From: Acidovorax delafieldii
GTDB lineage: Bacteria > Pseudomonadota > Gammaproteobacteria > Burkholderiales > Burkholderiaceae_C
NCBI RefSeq assembly: GCF_007993815.1
Contig: NZ_VJWE01000017.1
Span: 124,001-188,000, forward strand
DNA: 64,000 nucleotides
Direction: 5' to 3'
Position 1 is the stretch's first letter; each line of letters begins with the position of its first letter. This document shows, one piece after another, positions 52,519 to 61,656 of the stretch. The notes beneath the pieces are model-generated. The model was not told the DNA's origin. It saw only the letters and a list, made by a program, of their open reading frames with translations, and made no database searches. A program made the translations under genes and the position numbers.

Positions 52519-53092
52519 AAGTGCTTGATTTGCCGTGGGTGTGTGAGTAATCCCGGATTTCTGTGGATAACTTTGTTGACATCCTGTCCCGACCCCCGCC
52601 CAAGCCGCATGAATGCTGGCTGCGAACAGATTGCCCGGAAATACAGCACTCCAAAAAAATCGTTATGAATCAATCATCTGAAGAAATTTGCCCCGGATTT
52701 TTGTGCTAAGCCGATTCAGCGTCTCCATGTTGCGATGCATCACGTTTTGTGTGCATAAGTCGGACAGCAGGACTTCGTCAAGAGGACAGGTTGCCCCCTT
52801 TTTGTGCTAGCGGCGTGAGCCTATGTTCATGCATTTCTTCGATATGGCCTGCAAGTGCTTGATTTGACAGGGGATTTGTAAGAAATTCAGAATTTCTGTG
52901 GATAACTTTGTTGATATCCCTTGGGTTTGGTCCGCAAGTCCTTGTCAATTCGTGCTTTGGCTGGATTGCCTGTCAAAAAAGCAGGGGATTTAACGCCATA
53001 TAAATCAAGCACTTAGCGTCGTGATGAGGTTTGTTTGCAAGTTGCCGTACGAAGTCGCGCCGGGTGCGAGGATGCTCCAATTTTGTGCATAA
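52519..53092. other. Gene-free, AT-richer region with four DnaA boxes (origin-like or DnaA-titration locus)
   Basis: The 784 bases between priA and the NuoB-like gene hold no credible gene. Four boxes match TTATNCACA on the minus strand: TGTGGATAA at 52562-52570 and 52897-52905, and TGTGCATAA at 52750-52758 and 53084-53092. Two of them lie in a direct repeat of about 68 bases (52519-52586 and 52853-52920) that begins AAGTGCTTGATTTG and ends CTGTGGATAACTTTGTTGA. An inverted copy of the start (AAATCAAGCACTTA) is at 53001-53014. A perfect 17-base palindrome (52881-52897, AGAAATTC-A-GAATTTCT) abuts the third box. Confidence 0.6.
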
Positions 53093-53234
53093 GTGCGCTG
53101 GCGGGGACGCCGGATCTGCTGCGAAATGCCCGGGGATTGTCGCAGGGCCCGGAGTGTCTGGCGTTCTTGGTGTCACAGCGGTCCATGTCGCTTTGCTTCA
53201 AGACGGCGTGGCGACTTGTGGCGACGATGCCGCC

Positions 53235-53738
53235 ATGGCTACTTACTCTTCTTCCCCCATGGCAGATGCGCCCACCATGGAGCGCGACGGTTTTGTGCTG
53301 GCCCGGCTGGACGAGGTGGTGCAGGCGGCACGCACCGACAGCCTGTGGTTCATGACCTTCGGGCTGGCGTGCTGCGCGGTCGAGATGATGCATGCCGCCA
53401 TGGCGCGCTACGACCTGGACCGGTTTGGCATCATCCCGCGCTCCAGCCCCCGCCATAGCGACCTGATGATCGTCGCCGGCACCCTGACCAACAAGATGGC
53501 GCCCGCCATCCGCAAGGTCTACGACCAGATGCCCGAGCCGCGCTACGTGATCTCCATGGGCTCATGCGCCAACGGCGGTGGCTACTACCACTACAGCTAC
53601 TCGGTGGTGCGGGGTTGTGACCGCATCGTGCCCGTGGATGTGTATGTGCCCGGCTGCCCGCCCACGGCCGAGGCGCTGCTCTACGGCATCCTGCAGCTGC
53701 AGGCCAAGATCAAGCGGCCCCAGGTGATCCAGCGGTAA
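53235..53738 (+). CDS. Solitary NuoB-like NADH:quinone oxidoreductase subunit B paralogue
   Basis: A 167-residue protein closely following Nuo[20 protein letters not shown] (two adjacent Cys), [32 protein letters not shown] (third Cys) and [15 protein letters not shown] (fourth Cys). All four ligands of the N2 [4Fe-4S] cluster are present. Unlike true nuoB it stands alone, outside a complex I operon, and the N-terminal part is divergent ([19 protein letters not shown]). It could be a duplicated nuoB serving as an alternative subunit or assembly form. ATG 53235 is used; an in-frame ATG at 53259 is possible. Confidence 0.8.
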   Translation: MATYSSSPMADAPTMERDGFVLARLDEVVQAARTDSLWFMTFGLACCAVEMMHAAMARYDLDRFGIIPRSSPRHSDLMIVAGTLTNKMAPAIRKVYDQMPEPRYVISMGSCANGGGYYHYSYSVVRGCDRIVPVDVYVPGCPPTAEALLYGILQLQAKIKRPQVIQR

Positions 53739-53764
53739 TCGGCAGACCCCAGCGGGCGGCGGCT

Positions 53765-54658
53765 TCAACTGCGCCGCAGCAGCCAGTCCGCATCGTCGCC
53801 CGGCCGCCGGGTGTGGGCCTTCAGCGCTGCGGGGGGCTTTTCGAACAGGGCGCGCGCCTCGCGGCTGAAATGCGCCTGGTCGGCGTAGCCATGGCGCAGC
53901 GCGGCATCGAGGGCACCGGCGTTGCCGTCGCGCATGGCCAGCAGGGCATGTTCGGCGCGCAGCATGCGTTCGATCTCGCCAGGCCGCAGGCCCGCCAGCT
54001 GCCGGGTGCGGCGCTGCAGGTGCCGGGGCGTCCAGTCCAGCGCAGAGGCCAGGGCCTGGCGTGCGCCGCGCTGCCAAGCCTGGTGCAACACCTGCAACCA
54101 GGCAGCATGCCGGTCGGCCACGGCCGCCCAGCGTGGGGTGAGGAAGTCCACGCACAGCGCCTGGCGCACCCCATGGTCGCGCGCCGCGTGGACGGCCGCG
54201 AGGAAAGGGTGCCAGGCTGCGGGCAGCCAGGTCGTTGCGTCCGTGACCCGGTCGGTCAGCGGCGCCAGGTCCTGCCCGGTCAGCAGCCCGAGCGCGCCGG
54301 GCTGGAACGCCAGGCAGAACGAATCGCCATCGTGCGAGGAGACCGAGTGGTACGGATGGCGGTGGGCGCCCGAGAGTGTGATGGCCGGCATGGCCGGCAT
54401 GGCCGCTGCGGCGGTCGCGCCCGCACATTCCACGAGCTGGGCCGTGCCCCGCGTGAGCCAGATGATGCCGGGGTAGGGGCTGGGCGGCACGCGCGTGTCC
54501 GTCGGGGTGTTGGGCGGCTGGCGGCCCAGGTCGCGCCAGAAAAAGGCGCGCACGCAGTCCGCGAGCGCGCCGGGTGGGGCTTGCAGGGCCGAGGCGGGCA
54601 GCGCCTGCGGGCCGGTGGGTGGCTCCGCTGGCGGCGGTACGGGCTGTTCCATTGCCAT
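53765..54658 (-). CDS. AraC-family transcriptional regulator
   Basis: A 297-residue regulator. The C-terminal third has two helix-turn-helix units of the AraC type (about residues 195-290: RQALASALDWTPRHLQRRTR, then DAALRHGYADQAHFSREARALF). The N-terminal part has a cupin-like pattern with SPYPGIIWLTRG and HRHPYHSVSSHDGDSFCLAF, the latter as sensor pocket. ATG 54658 (MAMEQP) is used; the frame continues upstream into hemE. It lies next to hemE on the same strand, but there is no reason to think it controls it. Confidence 0.8.
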   Translation of the reverse strand: MAMEQPVPPPAEPPTGPQALPASALQAPPGALADCVRAFFWRDLGRQPPNTPTDTRVPPSPYPGIIWLTRGTAQLVECAGATAAAAMPAMPAITLSGAHRHPYHSVSSHDGDSFCLAFQPGALGLLTGQDLAPLTDRVTDATTWLPAAWHPFLAAVHAARDHGVRQALCVDFLTPRWAAVADRHAAWLQVLHQAWQRGARQALASALDWTPRHLQRRTRQLAGLRPGEIERMLRAEHALLAMRDGNAGALDAALRHGYADQAHFSREARALFEKPPAALKAHTRRPGDDADWLLRRS

Positions 54659-54710
54659 CACCTGGTCCCTGGGCGGTGTGCCGGGCGGTTTGGATGGCTC
54701 GCCCGGGGTG

Positions 54711-55823
54711 TCAGCCCTGGCGCTGCGCGCGCGAGTGGCTGTGCACAGCCTCCACCAATGCCGCCACATGCTCGGGCGGGGTGAACTGGCTGATGCCGTG
54801 GCCCAGGTTGAAGATATGCGTGGGGCCGGTGGTGTTGCGGTCGGTGTGGGGCTTGCCAAAGCTGTCGAGCACGGCATGCACCTGGGTGACGATCTGCGCA
54901 GGCGGCGCAAACAGCACGTTGGGGTCGATGTTGCCCTGCAGCGCCTTGCCGGGGCCGCCCACCTGGCCGCCGACGATGGCGCGCGCCTTGCCCAGGTTGG
55001 CCGTCCAGTCCAGGCCCAGCACCTCGCAGTCGATGTCTTTCATGTCCTCCAGCCAGATGCCACCGCCCTTGGTGAAGACAATGCGCGGCACATCGGTGCC
55101 ATCCACGCCGGTGCGCTTGAGCTGTGCCAGCACGCGCTTGGTGTAAGCCAGGCTGAACTCCTGGAAGGCACCGTCGGCCAGCACGCCGCCCCAGCTGTCA
55201 AAAATCATTACGGCCTGTGCGCCCGCGTCGATCTGGGCGTTGAGGTATGCGGCCACGCTGTCGGCATTGATGGCCAGGATGCGGTGCATCAGGTCGGGGC
55301 GCGCGTACATCAGGCTCTTGACCAGGCGGTAGTCGTCCGATCCCTTGCCCTCGACCATGTAGCAGGCCAGTGTCCAGGGGCTGCCCGAGAAGCCAATCAA
55401 AGGAACACGCCCATTGAGGGCCTTGCGGATGCTGGTGACGGCGTCGAACACGTAGCGCAGCTTGTCCATATCGGGCACGGCCAGTTCGGCCACGGCCGCT
55501 TCGTCGCGCACAACTTTGGCAAAGCGCGGGCCTTCGCCCTCGGCAAAGGACAGGCCCAGGCCCATGGCGTCGGGCACGGTCAGGATGTCACTGAACAGGA
55601 TGGCGGCGTCGAGTGGGAAACGCTCCAGCGGCTGCAAGGTCACTTCGGTGGCGTACTGGACATTGGTAGCCAGGCCCATGAAGCTGCCCGCCTGGGCGCG
55701 CGTGGCCTTGTACTCCGGCAGATAGCGCCCCGCCTGGCGCATGAGCCACAGGGGCGTGTAGTCGGTGGCCTGGCGGCGGCAGGCACGCAGGAAGGTGTCG
55801 TTGGCAAGGGGGGCGAAGGTCAT
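54711..55823 (-). CDS. hemE: Uroporphyrinogen decarboxylase
   Basis: A 370-residue HemE, which removes four carboxyl groups from uroporphyrinogen III to give coproporphyrinogen III. Signature sequences: [20 protein letters not shown] (N-terminal signature with conserved Arg), [25 protein letters not shown] (catalytic Asp), [17 protein letters not shown] (second signature), IFDSWGG and GLDWTANLG, with a C-terminal FNLGHGI. Length is typical. priA and hemE are commonly near each other in beta-proteobacteria; here AraC and NuoB-like genes separate them. Confidence 0.95.
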   Translation of the reverse strand: MTFAPLANDTFLRACRRQATDYTPLWLMRQAGRYLPEYKATRAQAGSFMGLATNVQYATEVTLQPLERFPLDAAILFSDILTVPDAMGLGLSFAEGEGPRFAKVVRDEAAVAELAVPDMDKLRYVFDAVTSIRKALNGRVPLIGFSGSPWTLACYMVEGKGSDDYRLVKSLMYARPDLMHRILAINADSVAAYLNAQIDAGAQAVMIFDSWGGVLADGAFQEFSLAYTKRVLAQLKRTGVDGTDVPRIVFTKGGGIWLEDMKDIDCEVLGLDWTANLGKARAIVGGQVGGPGKALQGNIDPNVLFAPPAQIVTQVHAVLDSFGKPHTDRNTTGPTHIFNLGHGISQFTPPEHVAALVEAVHSHSRAQRQG

Positions 55824-55924
55824 GGTGCGATTGTCGCAGGCAGACCGCCGGCCTCGGCACCCGATCCGGCTGCGAAAATTGACGCGCATCAAGCCGAAAC
55901 CACGACGGGTCGGCTCAAGGGCGT

Positions 55925-57508
55925 CTATCGCTCTGCAATGTAGTGCGACATCCGCACGACTTCGCCCGGCGCCAAGAACGCCCGCACCTCGGTCTCCAGG
56001 GCTTGGTCGGCCATGGTGGCGCGGGCGCGCTGGTGCAAGTAGTCGGCCCAGGACTCGACGATGAAGCGCTCCACATAGCGCGATGGCTCGCCCAGGTCCT
56101 TGTAGATGCGCCAGAAGGTGGCGCCGTCGCGGCGGCGCGGGGCCTTCATGCGGCTGATGGTGTCGAGGAAGGCAGCGTCGGTGCCGGGGGCAATGCGGTA
56201 GCCCACTTCCACGGCCACGGGGCCCGCCTCGGGCAGGGGCTCGGCCTCGATGAAAAGTTCGTCCCAGGGCGTGGCCTGGGTCACCTCGTGCAGCGCGCCC
56301 ATGCGCAGCGGCATGGGGCGGGCCAGCAGCAGGCCCGCGCCCATCAGCGCGGCGGCCACACACAGGGTGGGCATGAGTCCGATCAGGTCCGAGGACGCGC
56401 CCCAGAAGGCCGAGCCCATCGCAAACGCGCCCAGCGCCGCCACCATGTGCATGGCCACGGCGCGCGAGCGCACCCACTGCGGGGCGCTGGCCTGCGTGGC
56501 GGTGTTGAAGGTGGACATGGCCGACATCCAGGCAGCGCCCGCGAACAGCATGGCGATGTAGACCACCCAGGCGATGTGCGTCAGCGCCGCCACCAGCATG
56601 GCCACCGCAAACACCACACCACCGGCGCCGACGATGGCCTCCAGCCCAAAACGCGCGCGCAGCCGCCCCAGCACCAGGCCGACCGCCACGGCGCCCGTGC
56701 CCAGGCAGCCCATGAGCAGACCAAAACCCTGTGCACCTGTGCCGAGCTGGCGCTGCGCAATCACCGGCAGCAGCGCCCACAGGGCCGAGCCCGCTGCGCT
56801 GAAGGCCATCACGCGCACCAGTTGCGCGAGGATCATGCGCGAGTGCCAGGCAAAGCGCAGGCCGCTCAGGGTGCCGCCCCACAGGCGTTCGGCGGGCAGC
56901 TTGGAGGGCGGGTGCGCCTTGGGCGGCCAGCGGCGGATGGACTCCCACATCACCAGCGTGGTGGTCACCGTGACGGCAAAGACCCAGCCCGCGCCCAGCT
57001 GCGCAAACACCAGGCCCGCCATCGTGGGCCCCACAGCGCGCGCAGCGTTGTAGGCAATGCTCACGGCGGTGATGGCCTGGGGCCATTCGTCGCGCGGCAC
57101 GGGGTCGATGACCGACGAGTTCCACGCGGGTGTGAGCACTGCCGTGCAGCAGCCGCAGATGAACACCAGAAACAGCACCGACGCCGGGCCACTCCAGCCC
57201 CCCAGCGTCAGCAGCGTCAGCAAGGCGCACGCCCCGGCCTGCGCCAGCAGTGCGCCCGATATCAACCGGCGCCGGTCGGTCGTGTCTGCCAGCACGCCGG
57301 CAGGGAGGGCCAGCAAAAACATGGGCATGAACACCGCCGTCTGCACCAGGGCTGCCAGGAACGACGAACCCGTGAGTTCCACCATAAGCCAGGCCGCCGC
57401 CATGCTCTGCATGCCGCTGCCCACAAAAAAGATACCGCCGCAAATCCACAGGCCCCGGAACGCGGGTTGGCGCAAGGGGCTCCACAACGATGTCGAGGGA
57501 GATGGCAT
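55925..57508 (-). CDS. MFS exporter (DUF894/EntS-like) with C-terminal ABM-like domain
   Basis: A 527-residue protein. Residues 1-405 are a 12-helix MFS permease ([60 protein letters not shown]) like the EntS/DUF894 enterobactin exporter group. Residues about 425-527 form a soluble domain ([60 protein letters not shown]) resembling antibiotic-biosynthesis monooxygenase/DUF3291-type ferredoxin-like folds, an extension common in this subgroup. The substrate is unknown. Confidence 0.75.
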   Translation of the reverse strand: MPSPSTSLWSPLRQPAFRGLWICGGIFFVGSGMQSMAAAWLMVELTGSSFLAALVQTAVFMPMFLLALPAGVLADTTDRRRLISGALLAQAGACALLTLLTLGGWSGPASVLFLVFICGCCTAVLTPAWNSSVIDPVPRDEWPQAITAVSIAYNAARAVGPTMAGLVFAQLGAGWVFAVTVTTTLVMWESIRRWPPKAHPPSKLPAERLWGGTLSGLRFAWHSRMILAQLVRVMAFSAAGSALWALLPVIAQRQLGTGAQGFGLLMGCLGTGAVAVGLVLGRLRARFGLEAIVGAGGVVFAVAMLVAALTHIAWVVYIAMLFAGAAWMSAMSTFNTATQASAPQWVRSRAVAMHMVAALGAFAMGSAFWGASSDLIGLMPTLCVAAALMGAGLLLARPMPLRMGALHEVTQATPWDELFIEAEPLPEAGPVAVEVGYRIAPGTDAAFLDTISRMKAPRRRDGATFWRIYKDLGEPSRYVERFIVESWADYLHQRARATMADQALETEVRAFLAPGEVVRMSHYIAER

Positions 57509-57815
57509 GGGCTTTGGAGGTATTGACGTACTTCAAGGAGGCGCAATCAGGAATGCCTCAATCCGGAGCATTGTGAAGGACGTCGCGCAGACTGTCTCAA
57601 TGTGCTTTTCGCAGGCTAAGGCGCTGATGAGGCGCTGAACAACCCCACACAAGGCCGCAGGGCGTAAGGCGAAATACACAGATTTGGGTAGACATTTGTA
57701 TCTGTTCTGTTATTTTTCGCTGCATACGTAACGCCATGTACGGCTTCGTCCTCGAGTGGATGTGAAGAACGGTACGCACAATGGCACACCAGTTTTTTAA
57801 AGGAGAGGAGAGGGT

Positions 57816-58403
57816 ATGTTGAAAAAATGCTTGATTGTTGGCAGTTTTTTGCTGGCTGCTGGCGTCGCACAAGCTGATTTGAAGAACATCAGCTCTGGTG
57901 GCGTGCACTCCGCAACCAACTTGGATGCTGTTGCTTGCACCATCGTTGGCACTGACGGTGTGCTGTATCGGGGGACAAAGATTCTTTACGTATTTGCGGA
58001 GTCGATTGGCAATGGTCGCGATCCGATGTTGAAAGTCAGCTCGCTCAAATACAACCTCGTGGTGCAAAACGATGACTGGGAGGAGTCTTATTACGTCAAT
58101 GGCTCAGAAAAAGCCCCGGTGCCGGCTTCGTTGTACGCCAGCTACCTGCGTACGCCCAAGCGTGCCACAGATGCAGCAGTGATTTATTTCGCAGACCCTG
58201 GTGAACCCGTTTGCGCGTCCACCAAGGAATACGCGAATAACAGCAACCTTTACCAAGTCCAGATATCCATCACCGATGTGACCTCGGGTGTGATTGCCTC
58301 GGGCGTGCGGTCTTCGCCCAAGGACGCAGCAATTGACCCCAATGGAATGCTACGGTCCGATTTGGATCGTCTACTTGAGGTGTACTCGACTACCGAAAAG
58401 TGA
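57816..58403 (+). CDS. Exported hypothetical protein, low GC
   Basis: A 195-residue protein with a clear signal peptide (residues 1-20, LLAAGVAQA). The mature part contains two cysteines (AVACTIVG, EPVCASTKE), possibly a disulfide, and a mixed beta pattern; no family recognised. GGAGAGGAGAGGG precedes the ATG. Codon use is clearly less GC-rich than neighbours, as is the 307-base gap upstream (57509-57815), in which I see only promoter-like AT-rich sequence. It may be recently acquired. Confidence 0.6.
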   Translation: MLKKCLIVGSFLLAAGVAQADLKNISSGGVHSATNLDAVACTIVGTDGVLYRGTKILYVFAESIGNGRDPMLKVSSLKYNLVVQNDDWEESYYVNGSEKAPVPASLYASYLRTPKRATDAAVIYFADPGEPVCASTKEYANNSNLYQVQISITDVTSGVIASGVRSSPKDAAIDPNGMLRSDLDRLLEVYSTTEK

Positions 58404-58444
58404 GGGGTGGCCATGAGGCACGAGCCTGGTGTTGGGCGGCGAGT

Positions 58445-59020
58445 TCACGTGGAGTCTTGACCGCCACGCGAAAGTTGCTGTCGGCCGCCTCTGAGCCGGT
58501 AAGTTCTCGGGAGATCGGTGCGCGTTGCGACCAGAGCCTCCGCTTGCTGTTGCATGGCGGCCAGTGCCTGATCCAGCGCTCGTACCGCTCCCGGTGTCAG
58601 CTGAGACAGTAGATCCTGGTTCAGTGCTCTGATTTGCGGGAAAAGTTCGTCGTGGAGCGACAGTCCTGCAGGTGTCAGAAACAACATGGCGTGGCGCCGG
58701 TCCACTGGCATGGTGCTGCGAGTGATAAGTTGTTTGTTCAGCAATGAGGTGATGGCGCGCGATGTTCGAGCGCGGTCCAGTCCCAAGTGTTCAGCGAGTG
58801 CTGCGGGCGGCAGACCTGGCTGTTGCGCGAGCACCATGAGCAACCCCCATTCCCGACGGGTGATGCCGTAACCCCCCTCGCACAGCCTTACTACCAGGCT
58901 GCCCGCCACGGCGAGCAGGCGGTGGAGGCGATACATCAGCAGGTCATGGGCTGTCGTTGGATGGATCAGGCCGTCGCTGGTGAGGGTTGAGCGAACGGGG
59001 ACCGGATCTATATCGGGCAT
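58445..59020 (-). CDS. MarR-family transcriptional regulator
   Basis: A 191-residue MarR protein. Winged HTH about residues 50-115: GYGITRREWGLLMVLAQQPG, then ALAEHLGLDRARTSRAITSL, LLNKQLITRSTMPVDRRHAM (wing with DRR). It is divergent from the Bug receptor/sulfatase genes and likely regulates them. A perfect 12-base palindrome lies in the interval. An extra C-terminal tail of 30 residues (LPRTYRLRGGRQQLSRGGQD) is not typical. Confidence 0.85.
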   Translation of the reverse strand: MPDIDPVPVRSTLTSDGLIHPTTAHDLLMYRLHRLLAVAGSLVVRLCEGGYGITRREWGLLMVLAQQPGLPPAALAEHLGLDRARTSRAITSLLNKQLITRSTMPVDRRHAMLFLTPAGLSLHDELFPQIRALNQDLLSQLTPGAVRALDQALAAMQQQAEALVATRTDLPRTYRLRGGRQQLSRGGQDST

Positions 59021-59048
59021 CAGGGTATTTCCGGGCGAGAATTGTTTA

Positions 59049-59060
59049 AATCAATTGATT
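59049..59060. promoter_or_regulatory. AATCAATTGATT palindrome, candidate MarR operator
   Basis: A perfect 12-base palindrome in the 118-base divergent gap between the MarR gene and the Bug receptor gene, 29 bases before the MarR start. The position and form fit a MarR-family binding site controlling both directions. Confidence 0.6.
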
Positions 59061-59138
59061 GTGTGCCTCCTACAGTGGATCCACTCATCTGATCGTGCCC
59101 ATCGAGGCATTTTTTGAATCTCGCACCGGAGCCCTTCC

Positions 59139-60092
59139 ATGTGGAAACTCGTTGAATCCTTAGTCGCCACCACGCTGGCACTTGCTGCCTCTTTGTGTCA
59201 GGCCCAGGACACCCCGCTGCGCATCGTGGTGGGCTACGCCCCCGGCGGCGCGACCGACCGCGTGGCCCGCATCGTGGCCGACAAGCTGGGCAGCAAGCTC
59301 GGTACGCCCGTGATCGTGGAGAACAAGACCGGCGCGGGCGGCCGCCTGTCGGCCCAGGCCGTGAAGGCCGCGCCCGCCAACCAGCCCATGCTGCTGCTGG
59401 CCAACCCGGCCGTCATGCTGGTGGCGCCCCTGGTGTTCCCCGACGCGGGCTACGACCCCGAGCGCGACTTCCGCCCCGTGAGCCATGTCAACAGCTACGA
59501 GTTCGGCGTGGCCGTGGCCAGCGCCGTGCCGGTCAAGGAGCTGCCGCACCTGATGGCCTGGCTGCGCGCCAACCCCGACAAGGCCAACTTCGGCGTGCCC
59601 GCCACGGGCAGCCTGCCGCACTTCTTCGGCCTGATGGTGGGCGATGCCGCCAAGGTGCGCGCCGAGGTGGTGGGCTACCGCGGGTCCGCCCCGCTGCTCA
59701 ACGACCTGCTGGGCGGCCAGGTGCCCGTGGCGTTCGACACCTTCGACACCCTGCTGCCCCAGCACGAGGCCGGCAAGATCCGCATCCTGGCCGTGTCGAG
59801 CGCCAAGCGCAGCCCGCTAGACCCCAAGATTCCCACCTTCAAGGAAAGCGGCATGGACCTCGCCGCGACGGGCTGGAACACCTTCTTCGCCCCGATGAGC
59901 ATGCCCAAGGCCCAGGCCGAGCGCCTGGCCGGGCTGATCGTGGAGGTGATGAAGGACCCGGACACCCAGCGCAAGTTCGAGGCGGCCAAGATGGAGCCGG
60001 TGGTGGCGACCATGGCGCAGACCGAAGCGATGCTCAAGGCGTACCGCGCGCAGTGGGCGCCGGTAGTGCAGCGCTCTGGCTTCAAACCATAG
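59139..60092 (+). CDS. Bug-family solute-binding protein
   Basis: A 317-residue TctC-like receptor; signal peptide residues 1-22 (ending CQA). Family blocks: TPLRIVVGYAPGGATDRVAR, GTPVIVENKTGAGGRLS, and VVGYRGSAPLLNDLLGGQV. It is followed after 145 bases (containing a REP-like repeat) by a sulfatase gene on the same strand and is divergent from a MarR gene, which suggests uptake or sensing of an organosulfate or the released organic acid. Confidence 0.85.
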   Translation: MWKLVESLVATTLALAASLCQAQDTPLRIVVGYAPGGATDRVARIVADKLGSKLGTPVIVENKTGAGGRLSAQAVKAAPANQPMLLLANPAVMLVAPLVFPDAGYDPERDFRPVSHVNSYEFGVAVASAVPVKELPHLMAWLRANPDKANFGVPATGSLPHFFGLMVGDAAKVRAEVVGYRGSAPLLNDLLGGQVPVAFDTFDTLLPQHEAGKIRILAVSSAKRSPLDPKIPTFKESGMDLAATGWNTFFAPMSMPKAQAERLAGLIVEVMKDPDTQRKFEAAKMEPVVATMAQTEAMLKAYRAQWAPVVQRSGFKP

Positions 60093-60093
60093 C

Positions 60094-60177
60094 AAGGAAG
60101 CCCCCCTGAGCGGCTGCGCCGCTTCCCCCGGAGGGGGACGGCGGCCTCGCTGCGGGGCGGCCCTTGCTTGCCGCCCC
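60094..60177 (+). repeat. GC-rich REP-like repeat, copy B
   Basis: AAGCCCCCCTGAGCGGCTGC, GCCGCTTCCCCC, GGAGGGGGACGGCGGCCTCG, CTGCGGGGCGGCCCTTGCTT. It shares its outer parts with copy A at 41691-41790 but lacks the ACATCGC hairpin insert. It lies just after the stop of the Bug gene. Confidence 0.7.
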
Positions 60178-60237
60178 CGCCTCGGCCGCGCCTGTCGCGA
60201 AGACTGCGCGCCACTTTGAGTGAAACTGGATTTCGAG

Positions 60238-61572
60238 ATGACCCTACCACCCCGCCCCAACATCATCTTCATCGTCGCCGACGACCTCGGCTATGCCGAC
60301 CTGGGCTGCTACGGTGGGCGCGACGCGGCGTTTGGCCCCGTGTCGCCGGTGCTTGACCAGCTGGCGGCCAATGGCCTCAAGCTCACGCAGGGCTACTCCA
60401 ACTCCCCCGTCTGCTCGCCCACGCGCTTTGCGCTGATGACGGGGCGCTACCAGTACCGCCTGCGCGGCGCTGCCGAGGAGCCCATCAACAGCAAGAGCCG
60501 GGGCAGCACCACCCTGGGCCTGCCGCCCGAGCACCCCACGCTGCCCTCGCTGCTGCGCGCATCGGGCTACCGCACGGCGCTGATGGGCAAGTGGCACCTG
60601 GGCTACCCGCCCGCGTTCGGGCCGCTGCGCTCGGGCTACGAGGAGTTCTTCGGGCCCATGTCGGGCGGGGTGGACTACTTCACCCACTGCAGCTCCAACG
60701 GCACGCACGACCTGTACCTGGGCGAAGAAGAAAAGCAGCAGGACGGCTACCTCACCGACCTCATCACGGACCACGCGCTCGACTACGTGCAGCGCATGGC
60801 GCCGGGCGCGCAGGCGGGCACGCCGTTCTTCTTGAGCCTGCACTACACCGCGCCCCACTGGCCGTGGGAGACGCGTGACGACGAGGCGCTGGCGCAGGAG
60901 GTCAAGGGCAACCTGTTTCATCTGCACGGCGGCAACATCGAGACCTACCGCCGCATGATCCACCACATGGACGAGGGCATCGGCCGCATCATGGCGCTGC
61001 TGCAGTCCTTGGGCCTTGCGCGCGACACGCTGGTGGTGTTCACCAGCGACAACGGCGGCGAGCGCTTCTCGGACAACTGGCCGCTGGTCGGCGGCAAGAT
61101 GGACCTGACCGAAGGCGGCATCCGCGTGCCCTGGATTGCCCACTGGCCTGCGGTGATCGGCCCCGGCGGCGTTAGCGCGCAGACCTGTATGACCATGGAC
61201 TGGTCGGCCACCATGCTCGACGCCGCAGGGGCCGCCGCGCATGCGGACTACCCACTGGACGGCCGCACGCTGATGCCGCTGCTGCGCGATGCCAATGTGA
61301 TCGACGAGCCCCCGCTGTTCTGGCGCATGAACCACCGGGGCCAGCGCGCCATGCGCCAGGGCGTGTGGAAGTACCTGCGCGTGGATGGCAACGACTACCT
61401 GTTCAACCTGGCCGACGATGAACGTGAGCGCGCCAACCGCGCGTCCGTGGAGCCCGAACGCCTGCAGACCATGCGCGCCGCGTGGGAGGCGTGGAATGTG
61501 TCCATGCCCGCTATTCCTGACGATGCCACGGTGAGCCTGGGGTATTCGGTGAAGGACATGCCGCAGCGCTGA
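60238..61572 (+). CDS. Sulfatase (arylsulfatase family)
   Basis: A 444-residue type I sulfatase. PNIIFIVADDLGYADLGCYG contains the metal-binding Asp pair; NSPVCSPTRFALMTGRYQYR has the C-x-P-x-R signature whose Cys is turned to formylglycine; MGKWHLGYP, the HYTAPHWPWE block and FTSDNGGERFSDNW supply further active-site residues. There is no signal peptide, so it is cytoplasmic, as is usual for enzymes matured in bacteria by FGE. ATG 60238 is used; a GTG 18 bases earlier is possible. It hydrolyses a sulfate ester, releasing sulfate; the ester is unknown. Confidence 0.85.
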   Translation: MTLPPRPNIIFIVADDLGYADLGCYGGRDAAFGPVSPVLDQLAANGLKLTQGYSNSPVCSPTRFALMTGRYQYRLRGAAEEPINSKSRGSTTLGLPPEHPTLPSLLRASGYRTALMGKWHLGYPPAFGPLRSGYEEFFGPMSGGVDYFTHCSSNGTHDLYLGEEEKQQDGYLTDLITDHALDYVQRMAPGAQAGTPFFLSLHYTAPHWPWETRDDEALAQEVKGNLFHLHGGNIETYRRMIHHMDEGIGRIMALLQSLGLARDTLVVFTSDNGGERFSDNWPLVGGKMDLTEGGIRVPWIAHWPAVIGPGGVSAQTCMTMDWSATMLDAAGAAAHADYPLDGRTLMPLLRDANVIDEPPLFWRMNHRGQRAMRQGVWKYLRVDGNDYLFNLADDERERANRASVEPERLQTMRAAWEAWNVSMPAIPDDATVSLGYSVKDMPQR

Positions 61573-61656
61573 GCCTGGCGGGCAGGCCGTCAGGGGAGTG
61601 GTTGGGCGGGCTTGCCCTGTTGCCTGCCCGGCCCGCTTGCCGGTAGATTGGGCGCC

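Noticed and set aside
52973..53176. Short minus-strand open frame in the priA-NuoB gap
   Set aside because: No ribosome-binding site, no recognisable protein sequence, and it covers repeated DnaA-box DNA.
55943..57526. Plus-strand frame of 527 codons opposite the MFS gene
   Set aside because: Same span as the real MFS gene, composition typical of an antisense shadow.
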